The notes beneath the pieces are model-generated. The model searched no databases. It saw only the letters and a list, made by a program, of their open reading frames with translations, and was not told the origin of the DNA. Positions 51,895 through 62,690 of a DNA stretch of 64,000 bases are shown here, in pieces. The stretch covers positions 33,641,622 to 33,705,621 of the forward strand of contig CM023449.1 of NCBI GenBank assembly GCA_013339765.2. The letters run 5' to 3'. This DNA is from Haemaphysalis longicornis. Taxonomy: Eukaryota; Arthropoda; Arachnida; Ixodida; Ixodidae. The position numbers and the translations under genes are program-made. Within the stretch, counting starts at the first letter, position 1. Each line of letters begins with the position of its first letter.

Positions 51895-53567
51895 TTAAAG
51901 GAGCCATGAAGAGAAAACACAAGTTTGGTTCATTCGAAAGATTGCCTCGTTAGAACATAACGACACCACTTATAACGCAAACTTCGCTCAAATAAGCTAC
52001 ATAATTAGGAAAAAAGGAAATGATCACGCGACCCACCAGCTCATTTTCCGCAACAAACCTATGATGTCACTCGAGAATGTCTGCGATTTGCGGAGGCCGG
52101 CAAAAGCAAACGCATGTTAGGCAGGGCTTACAGTTTGCATAGCGAGCTAAATGCCCGTGAAACATACTGCACATTCTTTTTATGACAAAGAACGGTGGAG
52201 TAAATGGTTGAAGTTCCGAACGAACACGCAAGCGTGTATGCCAATGCGTACGAAACTACCGCCAGCAGAACTCGACATCTCGCCCGTCGCCACCATCGCG
52301 CAGACGAATTTTCGGGTTCAAGGCTCTTCGGGGCCAACGAACCGTCCCAGCACGCACAGCCGTGACCTTGCTTGGTATCGTAATCCCTTCACAGGAGGTT
52401 GGCCGTCATATCGCCAACCAGGAAAGGTAAAATAGAAACAAGGGGAGTTAGGAACACAGAGCAGCAACGAGATAGTGCCACTCGTCGCACAGGTTTCGGT
52501 ATGGAGGTCGTGTTGGCTTGCTGCTGTCGTTACGAGCTCGTTTTACAGTTTACAACCACTGAAAACTTCAGTTTGTTCGAGCACTTTACAATGAAATTTC
52601 GTTGCTGTGTTTTGAAATGCCCATGTAGTACGGGCAAATCGTCGAGGGGAGTGCGACATCCCCGCCGGTGAGATCTCCTTTCATGTGCTGCCCAACGACG
52701 AATCTCGGCGAGCAAGTGGCTATGTTTTGTGAACTTTGCAAACGGATGAGAAAGAGAGCTAAAGGAAGTACGAGTGTGCTCGCTTCATTTCCGAGGAAGT
52801 GATTACGGCAGGGACCGGACATGCTGGCGCTCGTCGCCGACTTCGTCAAATCGCCACCAAAGCGCTCTGACCTTGGGGAAAAAAATTGACGTACACACGC
52901 GCATTGACGCTCAAATCTTTCTGGTCGGAGCAGAGAGCTCGAGCGAACGGCTTTCCATACACGACACCGGCCAACTGGCATAAGCGATACTGCTACTAAA
53001 ATTGAAAATACGGCACATACGTACCAGTCTGTATCATCCGTCGCGACGGGGCTGACGAGGCAGCGGTGCCCGACGGCTGGGCGTTCGTCTGTTGTGGCTA
53101 TCGCGGAATTGGTCGCTTTCCCGTCCACCGCGTATCCCACAACTCTTGCCGCTCGTGCACTTAGAAGCATTGAGCGTTCAAGTGGTGTAACGTTGTTAAA
53201 TGCAAAGCCCGAGCTCCTCGGCGAGAGTTTTGTTCTCCGGATCAGGCGATTCCATGACTAGGGCTGCGGTGTGCACTAGGTTTTACTAGTGTTTTTAAAA
53301 TGGCCCGCCGTCTCGGTCGACTCCCGCGTGTGGGTGCTATATGGAGTCTACATACTAAGTATATGTTTCATGGACCGGCTCGTATGACGCCATTGTTCAC
53401 ATGACGAAATGTGCAATTTTAGCCGGGAGATTAAAATTTTGGCTTAAATTGCCTTATTTCTCAGTGAATAAAGCATCATTTGCTTCCGGAAAAGCGCTTG
53501 GGGTACTATGAAACACCTAATCTTTCAAATAAAACAAACTTTTGTTTTCTCTTCATGGCTCCTTTAA
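51895..53567 (+). mobile_element. TTAA element with THAP coding sequence, copy 2
   Basis: Bordered by TTAA (51895-51898, 53564-53567) with ends AGGAGCCATGAAGAGAAAAC and its complement. It aligns along its whole length with 23157-24820 in reverse orientation, including the GCATTTAGCTCG, THAP and AAAGCGCTTGGGG segments. The length agrees within about 10 bp. This defines the family boundaries by two independent insertions. Confidence 0.92.
52591..52830 (+). pseudogene. THAP zinc-finger domain, copy 2
   Basis: MKFRCCVLKCPCSTGKSSRG, a frameshift, CDIPAGEISFHVLPNDESRR, a frameshift, then VRVCSLHFRGSDYGRD. The C2CH ligands (CxxxxC here as CVLKC, later CSLHF with Cys and His) and the SFHxxP motif are all visible; the conserved Trp region is frameshifted. 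It would bind DNA, probably the element ends, in an active protein. No RNase H-like transposase core follows. Confidence 0.75.
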
Positions 53568-55717
53568 GTAATCGCCTTTTGTTATTTTTTGTGCTAGTAA
53601 CGTGAGCAGTGAACTTGCGCTAAGCGGAACACCTTATTGCACTGCTGTTGAATGTTGAGCTTGTTGCACGTTTCTTATAAATTTCGTTGTTTCTATCTGT
53701 TAAATTGAAACAGACATGGCTTCAGTAAAATTCCGGTTAAGCAAATACAGAATGCTGATTCTAAAGGGAGGTCAAGGAAACAGTGGAATAGTGCCAAAAA
53801 ACAAAGCTCCTGCAATAAGGAGAATTGTGTAGTTTTGTTGATGTGGAGGAAATACAAGATGGGCAGAGCAATGCTTTTTATGCAGCAGAAATTATGAAAC
53901 TGCAATAGTCAATGAAATGCGATTGTCGGTAGAAAAATAAACATATCAAGGATTGATAGTTGACTGAACAAAATACAGCGACATGCTCTGTCATGTGATT
54001 ATACTTTGTATCAGTGTAAAGACAAGGAATGACACGCTCCCGACCACATGTAAGCCTATATGAGGCTTTTCCTGCTGTTTTGCCATTCCCCGGCCGTGCT
54101 GTTCCGCCAGTGAAACAGTGGGGCTGTTTCGATCGGCTCGCGGCAGGTTCCCGGCGCTTGTCGGTGTATCCGGCGCGAAATGCAGCCGGGCTGTATATAT
54201 TGACAGGTACAGCATCTGGAGCGGGGCGCATGGATCAGACGTTGACATTGCCCTTGTTGTCAGCTTTATATGAGCAAGAATGTCCTTAAAACTGCAGGTT
54301 CCGCGCCTGCAGGTGACTTTAGGCGGTTTTTTCAGGCTGCTTAAACTGCACCCCAGCCTTGGCATAAAACATTATGGGAGGGGCACCGCCCCCCCCCCCC
54401 CCCCTCCCCTTACCCTACCTTCGGCTACGCCCTTGGCGTGTGCTTATTCTTTCTTGCATCCACCACATTCGGGTCGTCACGTTGATTTGGGAATGCTGGA
54501 ATCCAGCATATGCTGGCAAGATACGAGAGCTTGAACACAACCCACTTGCCCGCAATGAGTTTTCGAAGATCTCCACCACCTGAAGGTACTGAAGTGAGAT
54601 GTAAGCATTGCCTGAAAACCATACCAGATGAGGGTACCAACTAATAATTATGTATATTTCTCGCCCATTTACGTGTTTTGAACGAAAAAAGTGCCATTTA
54701 AAGGTGACACGTCGTTCTCTGCCGATTTCTGATGCCTGATTAAGTTTGTGGGCATTAATTTAGCAGCTTGCTCACATGTCTAACGTGTATGTGTGCTTGT
54801 TAGGAGTGAAGTAGGTAAAAATTGAAAGGTTTGATTGTAGTTGTGCATAGATTACCTACATTGTTTTCATTCCTAGAAAAGAAAAATTGAGGTAACCCTG
54901 CCAATTGTTCGGCATTGCTGCATTTTATTATGCTTGTATGATTCGTAGAACCTGCAGGAGTTCAGCTGCTTGTTAAAGGAGAAATAAACAGTGGTACAAA
55001 AAGAAGAGCATCTACTAAATAAAAATCTTCACAATCGCAGGATGCCAACGGTCCACCTACCAACTTGCGTCCTGCATTGTTTCTGCTGGCTGGAGCGGCG
55101 CATGGAGCATTTTTCAGCTTCTCGAAGTTTGTGATCAAGCGCTGCCCCAAGTGAAGGATGCCGCAGAGGGATCTTCTGTTTTAATTTTAATGCCAAAATT
55201 TCATGTGCTGAGCACTTACTCGTAAGGCATTTTAAATATTCATCATCCCAGAGGGTATGTTACCTTCGTCTTGGGTGGAATGTGGCTGCAATCAGGTTAT
55301 TTGTGACAGAAACAAGTGAACCATGTGGTGAGAGTCATTGAGGCCTTGTTGATTGCGCATGCTTCTGAAATAACACTTTCATTCAGCTGAATACTTTCTA
55401 AATATTACAATTTGTGAACAAAATATAATAAAAGTCATGATTAGTTGTACTACAGTGCAGGAAAGAAATGCCAGCATATGTTTTAAGAGCCTCTGATATT
55501 TCAGGTCATTGGCTGGTGAGCAATAAAACGGAACTGAAAATTGTTTAAAGTGAAATCAATTATTTGTTCTCACCAGTGCATGACCCGTAGTAAAAGCTAT
55601 CTGGTCTCCCAATTTCAAATGAGACAGGAAATGCAAAAAAAATAAGGAAATAAACAAGACAGCTTGCTACAACAAACCAATTCAAAGAATTGCTCAATGT
55701 CTATAAAGTGGTGATTC
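53568..55717. other. Unassigned spacer
   Basis: A poly-C run (54390-54408) next to CTTCGGCTACGCCC may be an end of the unplaced repeat noted near 51.05 kb. Frames up to 124 codons on both strands lack domains. TTAAAGGAGAAATAAACAG at 54974 resembles a TTAA-type end without a partner. Otherwise nothing seen. Confidence 0.4.
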
Positions 55718-56915
55718 AGGCGGGTTAGTTCGGTGTTGATGAAATACAAGCAGGCACTCGCCTGGTCAAAAACAAATAAACAAATAAAGACGTTTTGGGG
55801 CCCCTACTGGTCCCTTGATCACAATGAAAGGGGGGGGGGGGAAAGGTAGCGATTATTTATAGGTTCGGTGTCGCAGAGTGCGCATGTATATCTTGGGGAG
55901 ATTACCCCGCGACCGGTTAATCGTGTTTTTAGTTGGTTGAATATGCACTGATTCTAAAAGTAGTCGTGTCGACAGGCGCTTCTCTGATGCGATTATGCAT
56001 GCGGAATCCCAATCGATGACATGGTCAGTAGCCAGGTGATGATCCGCCAAGGCATTTCAGCTTGCATTGCCTTTTTTGACATCGTTCTGGTGCTATTGAA
56101 TTCTTCTTTTAAAAATTTCCAGTTTCACCTATGTAGGATGCGTTGCAATCCTTGCATGGAATTTTGTAGGCAACTCCGGGGAATCTTGATTTTTCTAAAG
56201 GGTCCTTCACGCATACCAGCTTCTGCTTAAGCCTGTTCGTTGGCACGTGTGCAATTTTAATGCCATATGTGCCAAACACCCTTGCAAGAGCTTCACTGAT
56301 GCCTTGCGTGTAGGGGACGGCAGTGCGTTTTTGCCTGTCTTCTTGAGGAACCCTTTCGGAGGAGCAACTGAAGCCCGCAATTGTTGCGTCCTCACAAGCT
56401 TTGAAAGGTAGCCGTTGCTGCGAAGGTCCTTCCTTACCACGGCTAGCTCTTGCTTGCGTAGACCAGGCTCAGAGCAGATTCGTGATGCGCGTGAGAAGAG
56501 TGCAGCGGTGGCGGAGCGTTTTTGACCTATAGTCGAACCCCAGGTATCTACCCGTGTGGGTCGGCTTTCGATAGACACTGGTTGTAAATCCTTTGGCCGA
56601 CCGTTTCAGAAGTACGTCGAGGAAGGCGATCTGTCCATTATTTTCCTGTTCCATGGTAAACTGGATGCTTGGAACACAAGAGTTTAGATGCTCAATTAAA
56701 GGCATTACGTCTCGGCGGTGGATCACACAAAACAGTCGTCTACGTAGCAGACAAAAATCTTGGGGCCGTCTTGTACAAGCATAGCGCAGAATTTTCTAGA
56801 GCCTCTAAGGCAATATTCGCACAGACTGCTGAAACGGAAGCTCCCATCACGGTTCCAAACCGCTGCTTGTAACATTGTACATTGAAAACAAAACGTGTTC
56901 TGCAGGCAAAATTCC
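55718..56915 (-). pseudogene. Penelope-like element A, minus copy (RT + GIY-YIG)
   Basis: Minus strand from 56915: FACRTRFVFNVQCYKQRFGT, VMGASVSAVCANIALEALEN, KIFVCYVDDCF (RT catalytic YVDD, then a one-base deletion), HRRDVMPLIEHLNSCVPSIQ, IAFLDVLLKRSAKGFTTSVY, RKPTHTGRYLGFD. The GIY-YIG part follows in several frames (CNASYIGETGNFK) and ends EKRLSTRLLLESVHIQPTKN, RGNLPKIYMRTLRHR. The 5' half of the RT is absent. It pairs head-to-head with the plus copy. Confidence 0.9.
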
Positions 56916-57014
56916 AGGCAAAATTACGCGGTCCGGAGTTGCAAGGATCTACTCGAGAACGATGTATCTCGGCCTTCATGGTCGACAATTGAGACTCAAG
57001 ACTTATATCGTCTC
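56916..57014. other. Centre of the Penelope A inverted pair
   Basis: About 99 bp of unpaired sequence between CTGCAGGCAAAATTCCAGG (left arm end) and CCTGGAATTTGGCCTGCAG (right arm start). It marks the head-to-head junction. Confidence 0.7.
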
Positions 57015-57819
57015 CTGGAATTTGGCCTGCAGAACACATATTTTGTTTTTAGCGGACACTATTACAAGCAGCGGTTTCGAACAGCGATGTGAGCTTCCAT
57101 TTCAGTAGTCTGTGCGAATATTGCCTTAGAGGCTATAGAAAATTCTGCGCTATGCTCGTACAAGACGGCCCCAAGATCTTTGTCTGCTACGTAGACGACT
57201 GTTTTTGTGTGATCCACCGCCGAGACGTAATGCCTTTATTTGAGCATCTAAACTCTTGTGTTCCAAGCATCCAGTTCACCACGGAACAAGAAAATAATGG
57301 ACAGATCGCCTTCCTCGACATACTTGTGATATGGTCGGCCAAAGGATTTACAACCAGTGTGTATCGAAAGCCGAGCCACACGGGTATACCTGGGGTTCGA
57401 CTCTGCGCATCCTATAGGCCAAAAAACGCTCTGTCGCCGCTGCACTCTTCTCACGCGCATCACGAATCTGCTCTGAGCCTGGTCTGTGCAAGCAAGAGCT
57501 AGCCGTGGTAAGGAAGGACCTTCGCAGCAACGGCTACCCTTCAAAGCTGTGAGGACGCAACAATTGCGGGCTTCAGTTGCCTCCCCCGAAAGGGTTCCTG
57601 AAGAATACAGGCAAAACCGCGCTGCCGTCCCCTACATGCAAGGCATTAGTGAAGCTCTTGCAAGGGTGTTTGGCACATATGGCGTTAAAATTGCACACGT
57701 GCCAACGAAACAGGCTTAATCAGAAGCTGGTATGCGTTGAAAGACCCTTTAGAAAAATCAAGATTCCCAGAGTTGCCTACAGAATTCCATTGCAAGGATT
57801 GCAACGCATCCTACATAGG
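57015..57819 (+). pseudogene. Penelope-like element A, plus copy, first part
   Basis: Plus strand: FGLQNTYFVFSGHYYKQRFR, then CANIALEAIENSALCLYKTA, then KIFVCYVDDCFCVIHRRDVM (RT YVDD core intact here), PSIQFTTEQENNGQIAFLDI, KGFTTSVYRKPSHTG. Further on: RTQQLRASVASPERVPEEY, QGISEALARVFGTYGVKIAH, RPFRKIKIPRVAYRIP and the GIY-YIG start, cut at GCATCCTACATAGG. It resumes at 59080 after the Penelope B insertion. Confidence 0.9.
57808..57819 (+). repeat. 12-bp target duplication, left
   Basis: ATCCTACATAGG, repeated exactly at 59080-59091 on the other side of the Penelope B insertion. In the uninterrupted element these bases encode the start of the GIY-YIG motif (SYIG). Confidence 0.92.
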
Positions 57820-57979
57820 TTAAAATCGAGATCATGACGGAATCCTGTCTGGCCGGAAGGGTACATTAGGAACGAAAAAGAGACGCCGACCAGTCCAAAC
57901 AAAACGTACTGACGTTTCGGCTTCCAGCACGGAAGCCTTGTTCACAATAAATGCATCACCAGAAGTGGGTCGTTTAAGT

Positions 57980-58655
57980 GGGCTTGAATAATGGCTGCAA
58001 AGAGCGTGCGTAGATCGGGTTTAGATTTCAGTCGTTACGATTGACCGTGTTAGATGTGGTCTGAATGATTAGCGATTCCAGATGTAGCCGTGATGCGGTC
58101 ACTTTTTCTGTAGCGACGATTCTTGCATTGTCCCAATCAATTTTGTGGTCATTCACGACGGCGTGTAGGCGTATGCGCGAGGACACCACTCTCGCCATGA
58201 ACTCGAGTGAGCACGAGATACAAATACGGACTATCCAGCGGCTCGAGGCTGCTCTTGCAGGGCAGAAGCGTAGGGAAGGCGTCGTCGGAGGGTCGATGGG
58301 TCAACAGTCAAACACCCGCACACCCAACGCGCGCCGAACGGCCGACGCCCGCGAGGCATTGCTGGGGAACGACCTGACCCTCGTCTAGGAGAGGCCGGCC
58401 CTGCGTGGCCGTAGCCCCCTCCCTCCGCAGGAACATTCAATAAAGTCATTTTTTCTCTCTCTCTCTCGGCTAAAGCATTGTTGCGGATGCTTTTATTCTT
58501 TACGTGACGTGCATGCTGCTGCAGACGATTCTTATAATTTCCTGATTCCCTGATATACACGCCGCTGCAGTCTGCACAAGGTATCTCGTATACCACACCG
58601 GGGAAGCGCTCCTTGGGCAAGCGGTCCTTGACTCTCACGAGCTCATGGCGCATCT
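57980..58655 (-). pseudogene. Penelope B GIY-YIG domain, minus copy
   Basis: Minus strand: MRHELVRVKDRLPKERFPGV, VYEIPCADCSGVYIRESGNY, KNRLQQHARHVKNKSIRNNA then a LINE tail insertion, then DHKIDWDNARIVATEKVTAS and LHLESLIIQTTSN. GIY-YIG motif: VYEIPC...GVYIxESG...R..QH. Gly of YIG is Arg here (YIRES), against YIGES in the plus copy. The DHKIDWD...E...ES block is the C-terminal part of the nuclease domain. Confidence 0.88.
58172..58477 (+). mobile_element. LINE 3' end inserted in Penelope B
   Basis: An ORF end (MNSSEHEIQIRTIQRLEAAL, AREALLGNDLTLV, stop), a GC-rich short UTR, AATAAA (58439-58444) and a (TC)n tail. It splits the minus GIY-YIG frame between ALA and HAVV, shown by the plus copy, which is continuous there. 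A heavily 5'-truncated retroposon, probably the youngest event in this stack. Confidence 0.78.
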
Positions 58656-58990
58656 TTTTGGCTGCAGCGGCGGACTGCAGCGGCGTGTATATCGGGGAAT
58701 CAGGAATTTATAAGAATCGTCTGCAGCAGCATGCACGTCACGCAAAGAATAAAAGCATCCGCAACAATGCTTTAGCCAAACACGCCGTCGTGAGTGACCA
58801 CAAGATTGATTGGGACAATGCAAGAATCGTCGCTACAGAAAAAGTGACCGCATCACGGCTACATCTGGAATCACTAATCATTCAGACCACATCTAACACA
58901 GTCCATCGTAACGACTGAAATCTAAACCCGATCTACGCACGCTCTTTGCAGCCATTATTCAAGCCCACTTAAACGACCCACTTCTGGTGA
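58656..58990 (+). pseudogene. Penelope B GIY-YIG domain, plus copy
   Basis: DCSGVYIGESGIYKNRLQQH, KNKSIRNNALAKHAVVSDHK, IDWDNARIVATEKVTASRLH and LESLIIQTTSN then a stop near 58918. The GIY-YIG core (YIGESG) is intact from its second strand on. The frame is uninterrupted, but its entry (VYEIPC) is replaced by the junction sequence. The 3' UTR follows to 59079. Confidence 0.88.
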
Positions 58991-59079
58991 TGCTTTTATT
59001 GTGAACAAGGCTTCCGTGCTGGAAGCCGAAACGTCAGTACGTTTTTGTTTGGACTGGTCGGCGTCTCTATTTCGTCCTA

Positions 59080-59495
59080 ATCCTACATAGGGGAAACTGG
59101 AAATTTTTAAAGAATTCAATAGCACCAGAATGATGTCAAAAAAGGCAATGCAAGCTGAAATGCCTTGGCGGATCATCACCTGGCTACTGACCACGTCATC
59201 GATTTGGATTTCCGCAACTATAATCACATCAGAGAAGCGCCTGTCGACACGACTACTTTTAGAATCAGTGCATATTCAACCAACTAAAAGCGTGATTAAC
59301 CGGTCGCGGGGTAATCTCCCCGAGATATACATGCACACTCTGCGCCACCGAACCTATAAATAATCGCGACCTTTCACCCCGTTTTCATTGTGATGAAGGG
59401 ACCAGTAGGGGCCCCAAAACGTGTTTATTTGTTTATTTGTTTTTGACCAGGCGAGTGCCTGCTTGTATTTCATCAATAACTCACCCTCCCCTGAC
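59080..59495 (+). pseudogene. Penelope-like element A, plus copy, last part
   Basis: Starts with the second ATCCTACATAGG and continues GETGNF in the GIY-YIG motif, frame changes, SEKRLSTRLLLESVHIQPTK and RGNLPEIYMHTLRHRTYK, stop. Its 3' UTR (GGGACCAGTAGGGGCCCCAA and CCAGGCGAGTGCCTGCTTG) mirrors 55718-55860. This closes the 3.8-kb inverted structure. Confidence 0.9.
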
Positions 59496-59855
59496 GAGGT
59501 TTTCGTCGAACCTTGGACTCTGTTAGGTGTCAGTGGGTTTACACAGCCAACTTGTGGGGACGCAGATAAGCTCTTAACCAATGAGCTGCGTGGTGGCTAT
59601 GCACTAGCCATGGTTTTTATTAGTTGCCTTGATGAATATGATCTTCTGTCGCAGTGTTTTAGGTAGCTCACTCGCACATTATTCCTTTGTTTTTAGGACA
59701 TTGTGGAGTGTCCAATGATTTTTTCGTTCTATTTCTGATTTTTATTGCCAACTGTAAATATATCAGGAGTCCCGTAATGAGTTTCTGGCAGTAATAGAGC
59801 ACTAATGTGTGCATGAAGGCAGCCTAAATAAAAAAATTGGCTGCCTTGCTTTTGC

Positions 59856-60718
59856 TTAGAGGGGCCATGGAGACAACACACAAGTTTCGTTCATTCGACA
59901 GATTGCCTCGTTAGAATCATACTGACACCATTTTTAACGCGCACTTCACTCGAATAAGCTATATAATTAGGCAAAAGGGAATGGCCATGCGACCCACTAG
60001 CTCATTTCCCACAGCAGTATCTATGATGTCATATGTCCCCAGCTGTACGATTGGCTGAGACCAGCAAAAGCAAACGCAAATGGGGCAGGCCTTATAAACA
60101 TGCCGAATGAGCTATTTGCGCTTAAATGTAATGCATATTCATTTTACAGCCGTAAAAATGGTGCAGTAAACAATGAAAGTTACGAAAATACGCGTAAACA
60201 TACAAGTATCGATGTGCACTGCTGTTGGTACGGCGTGCACTATGCTTGTTTTAGCTGGACAGCACTCCGCCGCTTTGGAGTTGGCTTGCACGGCACTGGC
60301 CGATTGGCATAGGCGATGTTGTCTTACGTGACCCTGTTTGTCGAGGATACCCCATGTTTCACAAAACCATTACTTTCTACAGTAACGAAAACAAGCCAGG
60401 TGCAGACGCAGTCAAAAACAAAGCAATGGCAAACAACGGTTCGTGGATGAGTATGGTAGCTCCACCTGGGAGGACTGATGGCTAGCAAGGCTGCAGACCC
60501 GAGTGACGCAGTAGTTTGTTTGATTACACGCACTTATGGCTTTCATTGCTGACATCCCAAAAACACACGATATGGTGGCAGAATCAGACTTTTAACCTAA
60601 ATTAATTTCTCAGTGAATGCAGCATCATTTCGCTGCCGGTCAAGTGGTGGGGGCACTTATAAAACAGGAAATATGTCGAACGAAACGAAATTCTATGTTG
60701 TCCCAATGGCCCCTTTAA
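59856..60718. mobile_element. TTAA/THAP-family element, internally deleted copy 3
   Basis: Ends GGGGCCATGGAGACAACACA (left, TTAA mutated to TTAG) and the complement of TTGTCCCAATGGCCCC with TTAA at 60715-60718. The first 200 bases follow copy 2 (CAAGTTTCGTTCATTCGACA, GACCCACTAGCTCATTTCC). The right end follows the AGTGAATGCAGCATCATTT block. At 0.86 kb, the THAP segment is deleted. About 75-80 percent similar to copies 1 and 2, so an older or different subfamily. Confidence 0.82.
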
Positions 60719-61362
60719 TGCACTGTATTGTATTTTTGGTTGCTGTAGTGATGTCACCATGAAGGAACCGCAGTAGACAAAGTTAATGTCAGCCCTTTAC
60801 CATGCATTTTTTTGTGTTTGATGGAAACAAATATAATACTCTAACCAAGGACTTTATCCAAAGCGTTCCCCGTTTCGGAACCTACTTGGCTCCGTCATTA
60901 GAACTGTCTATGTTTGACCAAGAGTAATACAGTCTTACGCCAGTTACAACGGACCCTCTGAATCCAGAAAAAAACGTCCGCTGTAGCCGAAGTATGCAGT
61001 ATCCGACGTGGGGGGGGGGGGGGGGGGGGGGCTATGAGCCTTACAGTGGGGTACTTTGACCGATATTGCATGCATAGTACATACACTTTGTTCTTTTACA
61101 TGCCTGCAGCACCTCTGCACAGTGTTCGCGCGAGGGCAAGAATCGCGTAAACACCGTTTCCAAAACTTAGCACCGGCACTTCGAAAAGGCCTAGCGCATG
61201 TGGTCAAGCGTGTAAAGACGCAAGATGAGCTGAGCAAATAACGCAAGAATATAACTAGGCGCAATTTAAAAACCAGCTATAAAACATCAGTCGTGCCCAT
61301 CAGCATTGGCGAGGCTCTTTTAAATCCCCTCCCGACGAGGCAGGTTTTCTCGAAACCGTTCG
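60719..61362. other. Spacer with pogo/Tigger-like motif and G18 run
   Basis: CAGTTACAACGGACCCTCTG and TCCGCTGTAGCCG (60941-60985) resemble repeat motifs at 62030-62215. A run of about 20 G spans 61011-61030. No genes recognised. Confidence 0.45.
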
Positions 61363-61815
61363 TCAAACAAATCGGATCGCTGCCTGACGTTCCCTCAAGG
61401 CAGATTCCACATTTTTAGCAATTTTATTCTGGTCATTGAAACAGATGTAATGAATAATCTGATGACGGTCAGCTGTAAAATCGAAAGTTAGACCAGTTGG
61501 ACTGCGCACGGTTACCGGCAGATTGCACACAATGGATGGGGAACAACCCCTACTTGAGGCATTTCTTACCTTTTTCACCGAACGGAACGGGAACGGTGCA
61601 TGCGTGGAATAATAAAAGCCGAACTTCACTGAACCCGAGTTTTTTATTACATAAAAAAACTGACGAGGGCAGACTTGCCTCCGAGTGCACCACTTCGAGT
61701 ATTCGATTGCCCTGTGTTCAATCTCACCGGAGTCGCGTTTATCGGCAGCGGCCTTGTTCTTGACGGTACTAGCGGACACTGTGCTTAGACAGGCCTGTAC
61801 TTCTGGCGATGTCAC
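61363..61815 (-). CDS. Unrecognised 150-codon open frame
   Basis: MTSPEVQACLSTVSASTVKN at the start; later RRQVCPRQFFYVIKNSGSVK, RGCSPSIVCNLPVTVRSPTG and HYICFNDQNKIAKNVESALR at the end. Uninterrupted and of mixed, protein-like composition, with several Cys. It lies between blocks of the TCCGYTRTARCCG motif, so it might be an exon or a relic of the same DNA transposon. No domain recognised; a chance frame is possible. Confidence 0.3.
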   Translation of the reverse strand: MTSPEVQACLSTVSASTVKNKAAADKRDSGEIEHRAIEYSKWCTRRQVCPRQFFYVIKNSGSVKFGFYYSTHAPFPFRSVKKVRNASSRGCSPSIVCNLPVTVRSPTGLTFDFTADRHQIIHYICFNDQNKIAKNVESALRERQAAIRFV

Positions 61816-62240
61816 CCTTTTTTTTCCTCGTGTTCAACAGCGTTAATTACGATTAATTTACCCGACAGTGAAATCAGCTACCCTGCCGCTCATGCCGCTG
61901 GTCGCACAAAAAAAAAGCCACTGGCTTGGCTTGGCTGCGCCAACGACCCGGCTGCCAGCAATGTTGCCAGACATAATAGTTTTCTTGCGAAAATAAATGA
62001 AAAAGCACACCGGGCGCCGTCCCGCGGAAGTCCGCTATAACATTCAGTCGAAACAATTTCGCCTAAAATTTAGTCTGTTGTAGCCGTAGTCTGCTCTAGC
62101 CGGGTCCGTTGTGAGCGGAGTCCGACTCCATTTAAAATGCATGGGTACCAGACAAACCAACAGAAATGGTCTGTTGTAACTGAAAGTCCGTTGTTGCCGG
62201 ATCCGCTATAAACAATTTTTTTGTTTGCTGCAGCGGATCA
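61816..62240. repeat. Cluster of TCCGYTRTARCCG-like motifs
   Basis: Motif variants occur at 62030 (TCCGCTATAAC), 62075 (TCTGTTGTAGCCG), 62104 (TCCGTTGTGAGCGG), 62169 (TCTGTTGTAACTG), 62190 (TCCGTTGTTGCCGG) and 62204 (TCCGCTATAAAC). A similar pair lies at 60950-60985. Such spaced motifs occur at the ends of pogo/Tigger-type transposons; the family assignment is from memory only. Confidence 0.5.
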
Positions 62241-62690
62241 GAGGCTAGGGCACAAATAGGGGGTAGGGCAGCTAGATATCTGTTCATCTTTCGCCGGCTT
62301 GCTTGGGTGTGACAACCTGTATCTAGTTGTCAATTCCAATTGTTGTGGTCAGTTTTTCTCAACTAAATTGTAGCTTTTTTAAAGTATATGGTAATGTTTT
62401 TGTGGGCCTAAAGGGTTGCCTCATGCATGTTTGCCCTATGTAGCGTTGAAAGCGGATATTTTGCTTCAAAGTGGAATGTCGGCCTAGCATCATGGTCCTT
62501 TGGTTGCTGCTCGCTTTCATTCATGCCATTATTTTTTATATTATCACTTAAAATTAAAAGTTAACCAATCTGCTGTCATTTTAATTTTGTCACCTGCTTT
62601 ATACTTTCTTTTTTTTCAACTGCCTGTAAGGAGTGACAATTCGTCTTTTATGATACCAAGGCATCGGGACTGTGCTAGTTAGTACATGTT
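62241..62690. other. Unassigned spacer
   Basis: AT-rich, no feature recognised. Confidence 0.4.

Larger units (their letters stand above)
57820..59079. mobile_element. Penelope-like element B, head-to-head pair inserted in element A
   Basis: About 1.26 kb between the ATCCTACATAGG duplications. The outer parts are inverted: GGAACGAAAAAGAGACGCC (57870) against GGCGTCTCTATTTCGTCC (59059), covering the 3' UTR. Minus- and plus-strand copies of a GIY-YIG C-terminus meet near 58655. Neither has an RT, so both are severely 5'-truncated, as is usual for Penelope-like insertions with inverted partners. Confidence 0.9.

Noticed and set aside
52128..52337. Minus frame MAPKSLEPENSSARWWRR as a protein
   Set aside because: It lies within the conserved non-THAP part of the TTAA element, short and not conserved as a frame in the other copy.
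61011..61030. G20 run as a telomeric or structural element
   Set aside because: A simple homopolymer; similar C or G runs occur at 6440, 51058 and 54390 in unrelated contexts.
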